Shown here piece by piece: positions 24,501-32,800 of a stretch of DNA of 64,000 nt. Each line of letters starts with the position of its first letter. Position 1 is the first letter of the stretch. The DNA comes from Telluria sp042683405 (GTDB taxonomy: Bacteria; Pseudomonadota; Gammaproteobacteria; Burkholderiales; Burkholderiaceae_D). The notes beneath the pieces were generated by a model. It had not been told where the DNA came from. It did no database searches and saw only the letters and a program-made list of their open reading frames with translations. The DNA lies in NCBI RefSeq assembly GCF_042683405.1, contig NZ_JBHUJS010000003.1, positions 868,001 through 932,000 of the forward strand, in the 5' to 3' direction. Position numbers and translations under genes: made by a program.

Positions 24501-26266
24501 AGGCTGGTCACGTAGTGGCGCTTGCCTTCGATGGTGATGTAGTGCGAATGCTCGCGCTCGATGCCGATGCCGGCATTGGCCAGCGATGGCAGCAGGCGCG
24601 ACAGCGGCGGCACCTTGTTGACCGAGTAGATGCGGATCGATGCGCCATTGGCGCCGGTGTCGATGCGCACCGAAACATGGTCGTCCGAGCCGTTCGACAG
24701 GATCTTCTGCAGGTCGCGGAACGCCACTTCAGGATCGGTCGCCGCGACATAGTTGACCGGCAGGGTGGCGCCCAGCTTGCGCAGGTTGTTGCGCAGGTCG
24801 GAGTCGGTAACATGGCCGGTCAGCGCGTCGAACGTGTTGTGCCAGCCGCCCAGCACCGCCATCAGCGGATACTCGATGTCGGCCTGCAGGTCCAGCGGGT
24901 GGCGTGCACCGCGCGCGATCAGGTAGACGCGCGCCAGCGGGCCGTCGGCGACCAGGGTCTGGGTGCGCACGTCGTTGGCGCCGGTGCTGTCCTTCAGCGC
25001 CTGCGACAGCGAGTGCACGACGGCTGCGGAGTAGCGCTCGCGCGGCAGGTACACCAGTACGTTCATGTGGCGGCCGTACACGTCGCGGCGCGCGAACACC
25101 TTGGCGCGCGGCTGCTTGTACAGCGACACCACCGAGCTGCACACCTGCGCCAGCCATTCCGGATCGGCTTCCAGCGCTTCGGTGCGCGGCAGCGATTCGA
25201 GGATCTCGATGAATTTCTCGGCGCGGAAGCCCTCCTGGCGCACGCCGGCGATCGACAGCACTTTGGTGACGCGGCCGCGCGCGAACGGCAGGCGCGCCAG
25301 CGGGGTCGAGTTGCCGGCGCGGGTGAACAGGCCGACGAAGCAGTGTTCGCCGACGATATTGCCCTTCTCGTCATTGGCGCGCACGCCGATGAAGTCGAGC
25401 GGGGTGTCGCGGTGCAGCGTGCCTTCGACGTCGGCCTTGACGATCGACAGCGGGTGCTGGCGCGCGCCCAGCGCGTCGAGCTGGCCCGGGATGTTGGCCA
25501 GGCAGGTGCCGTACACCGGATGCGCGGTGTCCTGCAGCACGCCGATGCGGCTCGGGATGTCGCGTTCCAGCTCGTTCGAGCCCGGCTTGACGAAATAGTA
25601 GGCGTAGCCGAACGGCTCGAAGCCTTCGTTCTTGGCCCATTCGAGGAAAGCGGCAACTTCCTGGCCTTCCGGACCCTGCTGCGCCGAAGCGGCGGCCACG
25701 GAGGTCAGGCGGTCGGCCATCGCCAGCGCGTCACGGCGCACCACGGCGGCGTCGCGCGCCACCATCTGGATGCGGCCGACCAGCGAGGACATTTCGTCGG
25801 CGTTCAGTTCTTCCGCCAGCAGGCAGACGATCATGGATTCCAGCGGGGTGCCGGCTTCGCACACCGACACCACCATCCCGTTCGCGTCGCGGCGCACCGG
25901 CAGCACGGCGTTCAGAACGGACGATGCGACCACTTTCTCGCGGCGCATCGCCATCACGATCGAATCGACCAGGTATGGCATGTCGTCGTTCAGGATCAGC
26001 AGGGCCGAAGCAGGCGCGCCGCTGGCGTCCTGGTAGCGCAGCTGGGCGATCTGGCAGCCTGGCACGATGCGCTTGGACGCCTGGCGGAAGCCTTCCCACA
26101 GCACTGGCGCGAGGCTGGCCGGCGAGGTGCCTGCCAGGTCTTCGTCGTCCAGCGAGCCGAGCCAGGCAGCGATCAGGCTTGGCACCTGGCCGTTGTCGCC
26201 GGCGGGCATGCTGGCATTGACCAGGTCCAGCGTCTGTTGACGCAAATCGTTAGGCTGTTGATTCAT
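21569..26266 (-). CDS. gdhB: large NAD-specific glutamate dehydrogenase
   Basis: A 1565-residue enzyme of the L_180 class that oxidises glutamate to 2-oxoglutarate and ammonia with NAD. The N-terminal third is the ACT-like regulatory region; the catalytic part has GGPVARGGLRWSDRMEDYRTE and PAGAKGGFVCKQ with the catalytic Lys819. GVGDMSGDVFGNG lies near the NAD site, and the helical C-terminal domain follows. ATG 26266 is preferred because GGAGAAG lies just before it; starts at 26278 and 26323 are also in frame. The gene lies inside the aru operon, 108 bases after astB and overlapping astE. In P. aeruginosa gdhB is at another locus but is also under ArgR. Confidence 0.95.
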   Translation of the reverse strand: MNQQPNDLRQQTLDLVNASMPAGDNGQVPSLIAAWLGSLDDEDLAGTSPASLAPVLWEGFRQASKRIVPGCQIAQLRYQDASGAPASALLILNDDMPYLVDSIVMAMRREKVVASSVLNAVLPVRRDANGMVVSVCEAGTPLESMIVCLLAEELNADEMSSLVGRIQMVARDAAVVRRDALAMADRLTSVAAASAQQGPEGQEVAAFLEWAKNEGFEPFGYAYYFVKPGSNELERDIPSRIGVLQDTAHPVYGTCLANIPGQLDALGARQHPLSIVKADVEGTLHRDTPLDFIGVRANDEKGNIVGEHCFVGLFTRAGNSTPLARLPFARGRVTKVLSIAGVRQEGFRAEKFIEILESLPRTEALEADPEWLAQVCSSVVSLYKQPRAKVFARRDVYGRHMNVLVYLPRERYSAAVVHSLSQALKDSTGANDVRTQTLVADGPLARVYLIARGARHPLDLQADIEYPLMAVLGGWHNTFDALTGHVTDSDLRNNLRKLGATLPVNYVAATDPEVAFRDLQKILSNGSDDHVSVRIDTGANGASIRIYSVNKVPPLSRLLPSLANAGIGIEREHSHYITIEGKRHYVTSLTADDASDAKLANPQVVRVAEELFESLFNDQAEDGRMNGLVIEGGLSVREVQLVRAYISYWRQAGSKFTVRYIADCLRRQPALVKELVEAFIKRFDPQGGDAARAEGNEMLASIKSRLATINHADTEEIFAALIELMSVTLRTNYFQNAQQGDKIIFKFDTSNLALVPEPRPYREIYVFSRRFEGVHLRGGPVARGGLRWSDRMEDYRTEVLGLVKAQMVKNAVIVPAGAKGGFVCKQMPADAVREQIAAEGEACYRLFISSLLEVTDNRVRGEIVPPADTVRYDQDDPYLVVAADKGTATFSDIANSIAVSRGFWLGDAFASGGSNGYDHKKMGITAKGAFEAVKRHFYELGHDMATEPFTAVGVGDMSGDVFGNGALLSNQMKLVAAFDHRHIFLDPTPDVAVSFAERQRMFALPRSSWEDYNKDLISKGGGVFPRSARTIELTPEVRAALDIEETSLAPQELMHRILLAPVDLFYNGGIGTYIKASTETHAQVKDRANDNIRVDGRELRARIVAEGGNLGATQAGRIEFALHGGRIFTDAIDNSAGVDCSDHEVNAKIWLDTEVNAGKLSEEDRNKLLFDMTGDIEDLVLRDNTLQTHLLTREWQAQSNPDVVDGYAALITALEKEGAVNRELEQLPTDTVLASRKEAGIGLTTPELAVVIANVKNRYKRTLSALPLVDEPWAETVLKPYFPAMMVESRSALEHPLANAILATVLANESVNRCGPLMLREMAISHNVDETEVVKAWGQAWSALHLAPVFEALDADALKIPRDVSIKVDARTRVMFKGVIEGVLSVGGDKQRAAEGMAELTRLFADPAMLAALAPAHADADTAAGISPAFAKAWKAVDAIDSVASFVFSAVSVTRPTGMSLAQFLQVGMALRSQAGIDTLERGLKLSATSKSQEQLRSYAQQALRRTQQRLLAQVLASSNGGNTSDAVKQVTSTMGLSGYAQATDLEQAMLDVWALSEAANTVAK

Positions 26267-26374
26267 CTGCTTCTCCATACTGTTTTGGGTGTCCGGCGGC
26301 CGGCTTCGGCTTGTGGCTTCCACTTTGCTGCCAGAATTGCAACGGGGTTGGCCCGTTAAAAATAAACCTCGGAA

Positions 26375-27712
26375 TTATAAGTCGTACAGGCCCGGCAAAT
26401 CGAGGACCTGGGTCAAGTCTTCCAGCGCTTGCTGGCATTCGCGTGCGAACTGTGCATCGGCGAGGTCCTGCGGTTCGACGCGGTCGCGGTAGTGCTTTTC
26501 GACCCACGCGACCAGCCTGGCGTACAGCGCCTCGGTCATGATCACGCCCTGGTGCATCGCCTGCGCCTCCTCGGCGGTTAGTACCACACGCAGGCGCAGG
26601 CAGGCAGGCCCGCCGCCGTTGCGCATCGACTGGCGCAGGTCGAAGTGGATCAGTTCCTCGATCGGGCCGCCGCTGCCGACCATGCCGTCGAGGTAGTGCG
26701 CGACCGCCGCGTTCTCGTGGCACTCCTGCGGCACCACCAGCGCCATCTTGCCATTCGGCTTTTGCAGCAGCTGGCTGTTGAACAGGTAGCTGGCCACCGC
26801 GTCGGCGACCGTCACGTCTGCAGCCGGGACGCGCACCGGAACCAGCTCGGCGTTATCGAGCGCCATCGCGTTGCGCAGGTCGGCGATCGTCGCCGCCTCG
26901 TTGGCGAAGGCCAGCTCGTGGTAGAACAGCACGTTGCCCGAGCCGACTGCGATCACGTCGTTGTGGAACACGCCCATGTCGATCACGTCCGGATTCTGCG
27001 ACGCGAACACGGTGCGCTCCAGGTCCAGGCCGTGCAGGCGCGCGACCGCCTGCGACGCCTCGAAGGTCTGTCGCGCAGGGTATTTCTTCGGATGCGGCGC
27101 CGAAGGATCGAACTCGACGCGGCCGTACACGAAGAACTCCACGCCGCGGCTGCCGTGCGTGGCGCACAGGCGGGTGTGGTTGGCCGCGCCCTCGTCGCCG
27201 AACGCGCCGGTGGAAGGCAGCGCCGGGTGCACCGCGAAGTACTTGTCGTCCTTGAAGATGGCTCGCAGCGTGCGCTCGGTCTGCACGTGCTCCTCGGAGC
27301 GGTGCAGCTTGTTGTTCAGGTTCGCGGGCGTGAAGTGGACGCGCTTGTCATGCGTGTCCGCCGACGGGCTGACGGTGGCCGCGTTCGCGGTCCACATCGA
27401 CGAAGCGGAGTAGGCGCAGGCGAGGATCACCGGCGCTTCCTTGTACGCCTTTTCCAGCACCTGCGCGTCGGTGCCGGTGAAGCCGAGGCGGCGCAGCAGG
27501 CGCATGTTCGGCCGGTCCTGCGGCGGCAGCAGCGCCTGCGCGAAGCCGCGGCGCGACAGCTCGCGCATCTTGGCCAGGCCCTGCAGGGCGGCCTGCTTCG
27601 GGTTCGATGCGCTCTTCACGTTCGAGAACGACGCCACGTTGCCGAACGAGAGTCCGGCATAGTTGTGCGACGGGCCGACCAGGCCGTCGAAATTGAATTC
27701 GCGTGCGGTCAT
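26375..27712 (-). CDS. astB: N-succinylarginine dihydrolase
   Basis: A 445-residue amidinotransferase-fold enzyme that turns N2-succinylarginine into N2-succinylornithine, CO2 and two ammonia. FNFDGLVGPSHNYAGLSFGN is the typical N-terminus, followed by TANAATVSPSADT and the NLNNKLHRSEEH segment. GVFHNDVIAVGSGNVLFYHE carries the catalytic His. Glu and the nucleophile Cys are in the C-terminal RNGGGPACLRLRVVL. It lies 12 bases after astD. Confidence 0.96.
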   Translation of the reverse strand: MTAREFNFDGLVGPSHNYAGLSFGNVASFSNVKSASNPKQAALQGLAKMRELSRRGFAQALLPPQDRPNMRLLRRLGFTGTDAQVLEKAYKEAPVILACAYSASSMWTANAATVSPSADTHDKRVHFTPANLNNKLHRSEEHVQTERTLRAIFKDDKYFAVHPALPSTGAFGDEGAANHTRLCATHGSRGVEFFVYGRVEFDPSAPHPKKYPARQTFEASQAVARLHGLDLERTVFASQNPDVIDMGVFHNDVIAVGSGNVLFYHELAFANEAATIADLRNAMALDNAELVPVRVPAADVTVADAVASYLFNSQLLQKPNGKMALVVPQECHENAAVAHYLDGMVGSGGPIEELIHFDLRQSMRNGGGPACLRLRVVLTAEEAQAMHQGVIMTEALYARLVAWVEKHYRDRVEPQDLADAQFARECQQALEDLTQVLDLPGLYDL

Positions 27713-27724
27713 GCGATCCTCCTC

Positions 27725-29194
27725 TTACAGGGAAAGGCCGGGCGAGAGCTTGGCCGGCAGCTCCAGTTCGGACGTTTCGATCGATGCGACCGGATAGGCG
27801 CAGTAGTCCGCTGCATAGTAGGCGCTCGGGCGCAGGTTGCCGGACTTGCCGACGCCGCCGAACGGTGCGGAGCTGGCGGCGCCCGTGGTCGGGCGGTTCC
27901 AGTTGACGATGCCGGCGCGCGCCTTGATGCTGAATTTCTTCCACAGCGCTTCGTCGTTCGACAGCAGCGCGGCGGCCAGGCCGAATTCGGTATTGTTGGC
28001 CGCCTTGATCGCACTGTCGAAGTCCTTCACGCGCACCACCTGCAGCAATGGACCGAACCATTCCTCGTCCGCGATGCCCTGCGCGTCGGTGGTGTCGACG
28101 ATGCCGGCGGTGACGAAGCCCGCATTCGGATCGGGCTGCGTCATCTGCAGCAGCACCTTGCCGCCCTTTTCGGCCATCTCGGCCTGTGCCTGCACCAGGC
28201 GCTTCGCGACTGCGGCCGACACCACAGGCCCCATGAACGGTTGCGGCTCGGCCTTGGACGGGCCGACCGACAGCTTCGAGGCCACGTCGACCAGGCGCTT
28301 GACGAAGGCGTCGCCCTCGGCGCCATCCTTGACGATCAGGCGGCGCGCGCAGGTGCAGCGCTGGCCGGCCGAAATGAAGGCCGACATCACGGCATGGTGC
28401 ACGGCGGCGTCCATGTCCTTGACGTCCCACACCACCAGCGGGTTGTTGCCGCCCATTTCCAGCGCCAGCATCTTGCCGGGCTGGCCGCCGAACTGCTTGT
28501 GCAGCGCGGTGCCGGTCTGGCTGGAACCGGTGAACAGTACGCCATCGATGTCCTGGTTCTGTCCCAGCGCGATACCGGTGTCGCGGCCGCCGTTGACCAG
28601 GTTCAGCACGCCCTTCGGCAGGCCTGCCTGCTCCCACAGTTGCACGGTCTTGACGGCGGTGCGCGGCGCGAATTCGCTCGGCTTGAACACGATCGTGTTG
28701 CCCGCGATGAGGGCGGGAACGATATGCCCGTTCGGCAGGTGGCCGGGGAAGTTGTACGGGCCGTAGACGGCGAACACGCCGAGCGGGCGGTGGCGCAGCA
28801 CGGCGTTGCCGTCGGCGACCTTGGCCGAGGTCTCGCCGGTGCGCTGCTCGTACGACTGCACCGAGATGTCGACCTTGTTGGCCATGGTGGTCACTTCGGT
28901 GCGCGCTTCCCACAGCGGCTTGCCGACTTCCTCGGCGATGGTCGCGGCCAGGTCCTCGGCGTTTTCCTTCAGCAGGTCGCGAAACTTGCGGGTGATCGCG
29001 ATGCGCTCCTGCACGTCCAGTTCGGCCCATGCGTCGAAGGCCCCGCGCGCGGCCTGCACGGCGCGCGCCACGTCGTCCGCGGTCGATTCGTTGCTGGTCC
29101 AGGTCTGGCGGCCGGTGGAGGGATCGATGGTTTCCAGCTCGCGGCCGGAACCGGCCAGCCACTCGCCGTTGATGAAGTTCGACAGGTTTGCCAT
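27725..29194 (-). CDS. astD: succinylglutamate-semialdehyde dehydrogenase
   Basis: A 489-residue NAD-dependent aldehyde dehydrogenase that oxidises succinylglutamate semialdehyde to succinylglutamate. VFKPSEFAPRTA is the NAD-binding stretch, LEMGGNNPLVVWD holds the general-base Glu, and AGQRCTCARRL has the catalytic Cys280. The ATG follows the stop of aruG with no gap. A second cysteine two residues later (Cys282) is also seen in family members. Confidence 0.96.
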   Translation of the reverse strand: MANLSNFINGEWLAGSGRELETIDPSTGRQTWTSNESTADDVARAVQAARGAFDAWAELDVQERIAITRKFRDLLKENAEDLAATIAEEVGKPLWEARTEVTTMANKVDISVQSYEQRTGETSAKVADGNAVLRHRPLGVFAVYGPYNFPGHLPNGHIVPALIAGNTIVFKPSEFAPRTAVKTVQLWEQAGLPKGVLNLVNGGRDTGIALGQNQDIDGVLFTGSSQTGTALHKQFGGQPGKMLALEMGGNNPLVVWDVKDMDAAVHHAVMSAFISAGQRCTCARRLIVKDGAEGDAFVKRLVDVASKLSVGPSKAEPQPFMGPVVSAAVAKRLVQAQAEMAEKGGKVLLQMTQPDPNAGFVTAGIVDTTDAQGIADEEWFGPLLQVVRVKDFDSAIKAANNTEFGLAAALLSNDEALWKKFSIKARAGIVNWNRPTTGAASSAPFGGVGKSGNLRPSAYYAADYCAYPVASIETSELELPAKLSPGLSL

Positions 29195-30220
29195 TTATTT
29201 CTTCCTTACGTTGAGTGTCAGCGTGCGTACCTGCTCGCCCGGCTGGCAGTGCAGCTGTTCGCGTTCCTGGTCCGTCAGGGCGAGCCTGCCGCCGACCGGA
29301 TTGGTGCGCGCCAGGATCATGCGGAAATCGCGCATGCCCGTGTTGGAGACGATCAGCGGCTCGGTGTCCTCGGACTGCGCCTGCGGGTCGACCGTCACCA
29401 GCTCGCTCTCGCGCATCGCACGCAGTTCGGTGATGCGGGCCTGCAGGACCGGGCCGGCATCGAAAATGTCGACGTAGCCTTCGAAGTGCATGCCTTCCGC
29501 CTCCAGCAGCCGGCGCGCAGGCACGGTATTGGTGTGCACGCGGCCGATGGTCTCGCGCGCGTCCTGCGGCAGGTAGTCCACGTACATCGGCTGGCGCGGC
29601 ATCAGCTCGGCGATGAAGGACTTCTTGCCCAGCCCCGTCAGCTCGTCGACGTGGTTGAAGTCGGCCTTGAAGAAGTGGCGGCCCAGGCCCTCGTAGAACG
29701 GCACGCGGCCGTCCTCGGACTGGTAGCCGCGCATCTCGGCGATCAGGCGCTCGGTGAACAGGTGCGGGAACTGCGCGATGAACAGGAAGCGGCTCTTGGA
29801 CAGCCACTTTCCGTTGTTCCCGCTGCGGTATTCGGGACGCAGGAACAGCGAGCACAGTTCGGTCGATCCGGTCAGGTCGTTCGACAGGTACAGCGTTTCC
29901 ATGCGCGTGAACACGTTCAGTTCGCGGCTCGAATGCACCAGCGTGCCGATGCGGTAGTTGTAGAACGGCTCGTCCAGGCCGACCGCGCCCTTGATCGCGC
30001 ACACGCCGGCGATGACGTTGTTCGCCAGGTCCTCCATCACGAACATGTAGTCGCGCTTTTCGGGCGGGATCTCTTCGGCGAACGAGGCGACCGCGGTGTC
30101 GACGCGCGCGCCGAGCAGCACGCGGTCCGGCTTCAGCGTCGTCATGCCGCTGCCGGCGCCGCGCGCCATTTCCATCAGGGCGTCGAGGTCGGCGGCTTTG
30201 ATTGCACGGATGACCAGCAT
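29195..30220 (-). CDS. aruG: arginine N-succinyltransferase, beta-type subunit (AruG/AstA)
   Basis: A 341-residue GNAT-fold enzyme that adds succinyl from succinyl-CoA to arginine, the first step of the pathway. MLVIRAIKAADLDALMEMAR opens it. SSRELNVFTRMETLYLSNDLTGSTELC and GLGRHFFKADFNHVDELTG are family signatures. VDIFDAGPVLQARI near the end aligns with the DIFDGGPILQA of the gene upstream, which shows they are paralogues. ATG 30220 gives the family start; the frame runs 18 codons further into the end of aruF. P. aeruginosa uses an AruF-AruG pair. Confidence 0.95.
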   Translation of the reverse strand: MLVIRAIKAADLDALMEMARGAGSGMTTLKPDRVLLGARVDTAVASFAEEIPPEKRDYMFVMEDLANNVIAGVCAIKGAVGLDEPFYNYRIGTLVHSSRELNVFTRMETLYLSNDLTGSTELCSLFLRPEYRSGNNGKWLSKSRFLFIAQFPHLFTERLIAEMRGYQSEDGRVPFYEGLGRHFFKADFNHVDELTGLGKKSFIAELMPRQPMYVDYLPQDARETIGRVHTNTVPARRLLEAEGMHFEGYVDIFDAGPVLQARITELRAMRESELVTVDPQAQSEDTEPLIVSNTGMRDFRMILARTNPVGGRLALTDQEREQLHCQPGEQVRTLTLNVRKK

Positions 30221-30230
30221 GGGTAGCTCC

Positions 30231-31259
30231 TTAGATGCGAACGCAGACGACCGAGTCGCCCGCGGAAACGCCAAGCAGGCGGCGCGCCTGGGTGGACAGG
30301 GTCACGGTATCGGATTGGTCCAGCGGCGGGCATTCGACGATGACGGCACGGAAGCGCGCGCCGGCGCCGGTGGCGACCGCGTAGGTGGTCGAGGCTTCGC
30401 TGAAGGCCTGCGGCTCGTCCGACACGCGGCGCTGCAGCGAGCTGGTGAAGGTGCGCAGGCTGTGCTTGTGCGCCTGCAGGATCGGGCCGCCATCGAAGAT
30501 GTCGATGTATTCGTCGGCCTCGAAGCCCTCCTCGGCCAGCAGGCGGAATGCGAGTTCGCCGTCCGGATGGATCTGGCCCATCGCAGCCTGCGCATCGCCC
30601 GGCAGCAGCGGCACGTAGACCGGGTAGTGCGGCATCAGTTCGACGATCAGGGTGCGGTTGCGGGCGCCGCCGATCACGCGCTCTGCGTCCAGGAAGTCCA
30701 TCTTGAAGAACTTGCGGCCCAGCGCGTCCCAGAACGGCGAGTTGCCGTTGGCGTCGGTGATGCCGGCCAGCGGCACGAAGAAGCGGTCGGCGAAGCGGTG
30801 CGGCGCCAGCACGGCGAACATCAGGCGCGCGCGCGACAGCAGCGCCGCCTCGGGACCGGCATGCGCGCGGTCGCGCACGTAGAAGGCGGACAGCTGCGAG
30901 TAGGCGGTCAGTTCCGAGCACAGCGTCAGCGCGTGCACGCTGTGGCTGACGTTCAGGTCGCGCGAGACCTGCTGGATCACGTCATTGCGGAACGAGAAAT
31001 AGGTGCCGTTGGAGCCGGCCGATGCGTGGATCGCGGCGGTGCCGGCGATGGCGCCGGTCTCGGCTTCCTCCAGCACCAGCATGTACGACTCCTCGCTGGG
31101 GATGTCGACGTGGGCGGCGAAGGAGGCGATCGAGAGTTCCACCGAAGCGGCGATCTGCTCGCGGGTCCTCGGCAGCGTGTGCACGCCCGGCATCGACTCG
31201 TGGGCGAGCGATTCGAGCGCATCGATATCCGTGTGTGCTACGGGACGGACAACAAACAT
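30231..31259 (-). CDS. aruF: arginine/ornithine succinyltransferase, alpha-type subunit (AruF)
   Basis: A 342-residue paralogue of AruG. MFVVRPVAHTDIDALESLA, DLNVSHSVHALTLCSELTAYSQLSAFYV and ALGRKFFKMDFLDAERVIG match the AruF pattern. YIDIFDGGPILQAHKHSLR is the shared C-terminal motif. With AruG it forms the heteromeric enzyme that succinylates arginine (and ornithine). Ten bases separate it from aruG and 72 from aruC. Confidence 0.95.
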   Translation of the reverse strand: MFVVRPVAHTDIDALESLAHESMPGVHTLPRTREQIAASVELSIASFAAHVDIPSEESYMLVLEEAETGAIAGTAAIHASAGSNGTYFSFRNDVIQQVSRDLNVSHSVHALTLCSELTAYSQLSAFYVRDRAHAGPEAALLSRARLMFAVLAPHRFADRFFVPLAGITDANGNSPFWDALGRKFFKMDFLDAERVIGGARNRTLIVELMPHYPVYVPLLPGDAQAAMGQIHPDGELAFRLLAEEGFEADEYIDIFDGGPILQAHKHSLRTFTSSLQRRVSDEPQAFSEASTTYAVATGAGARFRAVIVECPPLDQSDTVTLSTQARRLLGVSAGDSVVCVRI

Positions 31260-31331
31260 GTGGTCTCCGCTGGATGAGCGTTGATATGCGCAACGGCCCG
31301 CCGGGCGCGCCGGCGGGCCGCTGACAGGTCG

Positions 31332-32573
31332 TCAGGCTGCGTTGACGATGGTCTCGACGGCCTGGCGCAGCAGGCGGTCTGCCTCGGCGATCTGCTCGTC
31401 CGAGACGATCAGCGCAGGCGCCATGCGGATCACGTCGGTGCCGGCGATCAGCAGCATCAGGCCGAGCGCTTCGGCGGCCTTGGTGAAGTCCTTGGCGCGG
31501 CCCTTGTAGGCGTCGGCCAGCGGCAGGCCGATCAGCAGGCCGGCGCCGCGCGCCTTGCCGAACACGGTTGGGTAGTCGGCGCCCAGCTTGTCCAGGTTGG
31601 CCATGATCCTGGCGGATGCTTCCTTGACGCGCGCCAGGAATTCCGGCTGGTTGATCGTTTCGATCACGTTCAGCGCCACGGTCGCGGCCAGCGGGTTGCC
31701 GCCGTAGGTGGTGCCGTGCGAGCCGACGCCGAAGTGCTGCGCGATCTCGTTGGTGGTCAGCATGGCGCCGATCGGGTAGCCGTTACCAAGCGCCTTGGCC
31801 GAGGTCAGGATGTCCGGGGTCACGCCGTGCTGCATGTAGGCGTACAGCGCGCCGGTGCGGCCCACGCCGGACTGCACTTCGTCGAACACCAGCAGCGCGC
31901 CGGTCTGGTCGCACAGCTCGCGCAGCGCCTTCAGGAACGCGGTGTCGCCCGGGATCACGCCGCCCTCGCCCTGGATCGGCTCGACGATCACGGCTGCCAC
32001 GTCGTCGGTGATCGCGGCGCGCGCGGACTCGATGTCGTTGTAGCGGATATGGTCGATCGCCGGCGGCAGCGGCTCGAAGCCTTCGGTGTACTTCGGCTGG
32101 CCGCCGACCGACACGGTAAACAGGGTGCGGCCGTGGAACGAGGACAGGCAGGAGATGATGCGCGACTTGTGCGGACCGAACTTCTCGTGCGCGTACTTGC
32201 GCGCCAGCTTGAGCGCGCCTTCGTTGGCTTCGGCGCCGGAGTTGCAGAAGAAGGCGCGGTCGGCGAAGGTGGCTTCGGTCAGCGCCAGCGCCAGGCGCAG
32301 CACCGGCTCGTTGGTGTAGCCGTTACCCAGGTGCCAGACCTTGTTGAGCTGCTCGGTGAGGGCCGAGACCAGCTTCGGGTTGCAGTGGCCCAGGCTCGAC
32401 ACCGCGATGCCGGAGGTGAAATCGAGGTAGTGCTTGCCGGACTGGTCCCACAGGTCGAGGCCCGAAGCGCGCACCGGCACCATGGCGGCGGGCGCATAGG
32501 TAGGCACCAGGACGTCGTCGAAAGTCTGTCGCGTGACAGGGCGGGTGGTGGCAGTCTCGGTCATTGCGTTCAT
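31332..32573 (-). CDS. aruC: acetylornithine/succinylornithine transaminase
   Basis: A 413-residue class III PLP aminotransferase. It moves the delta-amino group of succinylornithine to 2-oxoglutarate (catabolic role), and can serve as acetylornithine transaminase in biosynthesis. FCNSGAEANEGALKLARKYA binds PLP phosphate, VIVEPIQGEGG and LVFDEVQSGVGRTG are core motifs, and TSAKALGNGYPIGAM holds PLP-Lys260. It is first in the aru operon. A promoter and an ArgR site lie 63-105 bases upstream. ATG 32564 is an alternative start. The glutamate it makes is the substrate of gdhB in the same operon. Confidence 0.95.
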   Translation of the reverse strand: MNAMTETATTRPVTRQTFDDVLVPTYAPAAMVPVRASGLDLWDQSGKHYLDFTSGIAVSSLGHCNPKLVSALTEQLNKVWHLGNGYTNEPVLRLALALTEATFADRAFFCNSGAEANEGALKLARKYAHEKFGPHKSRIISCLSSFHGRTLFTVSVGGQPKYTEGFEPLPPAIDHIRYNDIESARAAITDDVAAVIVEPIQGEGGVIPGDTAFLKALRELCDQTGALLVFDEVQSGVGRTGALYAYMQHGVTPDILTSAKALGNGYPIGAMLTTNEIAQHFGVGSHGTTYGGNPLAATVALNVIETINQPEFLARVKEASARIMANLDKLGADYPTVFGKARGAGLLIGLPLADAYKGRAKDFTKAAEALGLMLLIAGTDVIRMAPALIVSDEQIAEADRLLRQAVETIVNAA

Positions 32574-32635
32574 GTGCGGTCCTCATCCGTGGGGTCGAAG
32601 TTGCCATTGCTGTGTTCGCAACGGCGGATCAAGCC

Positions 32636-32641
32636 ATTATA
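32636..32641 (-). promoter_or_regulatory. -10 element of the aru operon promoter
   Basis: A perfect TATAAT on the minus strand, 63 bases upstream of the aruC ATG. The hexamer 17 bases before it (AAGAAT) is a poor -35, as expected for a promoter that needs an activator. Confidence 0.7.
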
Positions 32642-32657
32642 GGAAACGCAAGTGCAA

Positions 32658-32678
32658 GATTCTTTTGAAACTGCGACA
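32658..32678 (-). promoter_or_regulatory. candidate ArgR half-site in front of aruC
   Basis: On the minus strand TGTCGC, eight bases, AA and five bases (TGTCGCAGTTTCAAAAGAAT) match the Pseudomonas ArgR half-site TGTCGC-N8-AA-N5 exactly. It covers the -35 region of the TATAAT promoter. The next 21 bases hold only a weak second half-site (TTGCAC). The argR gene lies just upstream. Confidence 0.6.
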
Positions 32679-32702
32679 GTATTTTTCGCTTTTCCCGCCC
32701 CC

Positions 32703-32796
32703 AAAATGGGGACAGACCCAAAATGGGGACAGACCCCATTTCCGAAGTCTGGAAATGGGGTCTGTCCCCATTTTGGGCGGGGTCTGTCCCCATTTT
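32703..32796. repeat. nested GGGGACAGACCCC-family double hairpin between argR and aruC
   Basis: The inner stem is a perfect 24-base inverted repeat (32720-32743 and 32751-32774) with a 7-base loop. The outer arms (32703-32719 and 32780-32796) are a perfect 17-base pair of the same unit. It lies 4 bases past the argR stop, so it would form a very stable hairpin at the end of that mRNA and insulate the aru promoter. Confidence 0.92.
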
Positions 32797-32800
32797 GCGG

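Noticed and set aside
21743..26359. A 1538-codon open frame on the plus strand opposite gdhB
   Set aside because: It mirrors the gdhB codons in a GC-rich genome; the product is made of low-complexity R, H, Q, A and V text with no domain, and gdhB is certain.
26645..30226. A 1193-codon open frame opposite astB, astD and aruG
   Set aside because: Same shadow effect; the minus-strand genes have full catalytic motifs.
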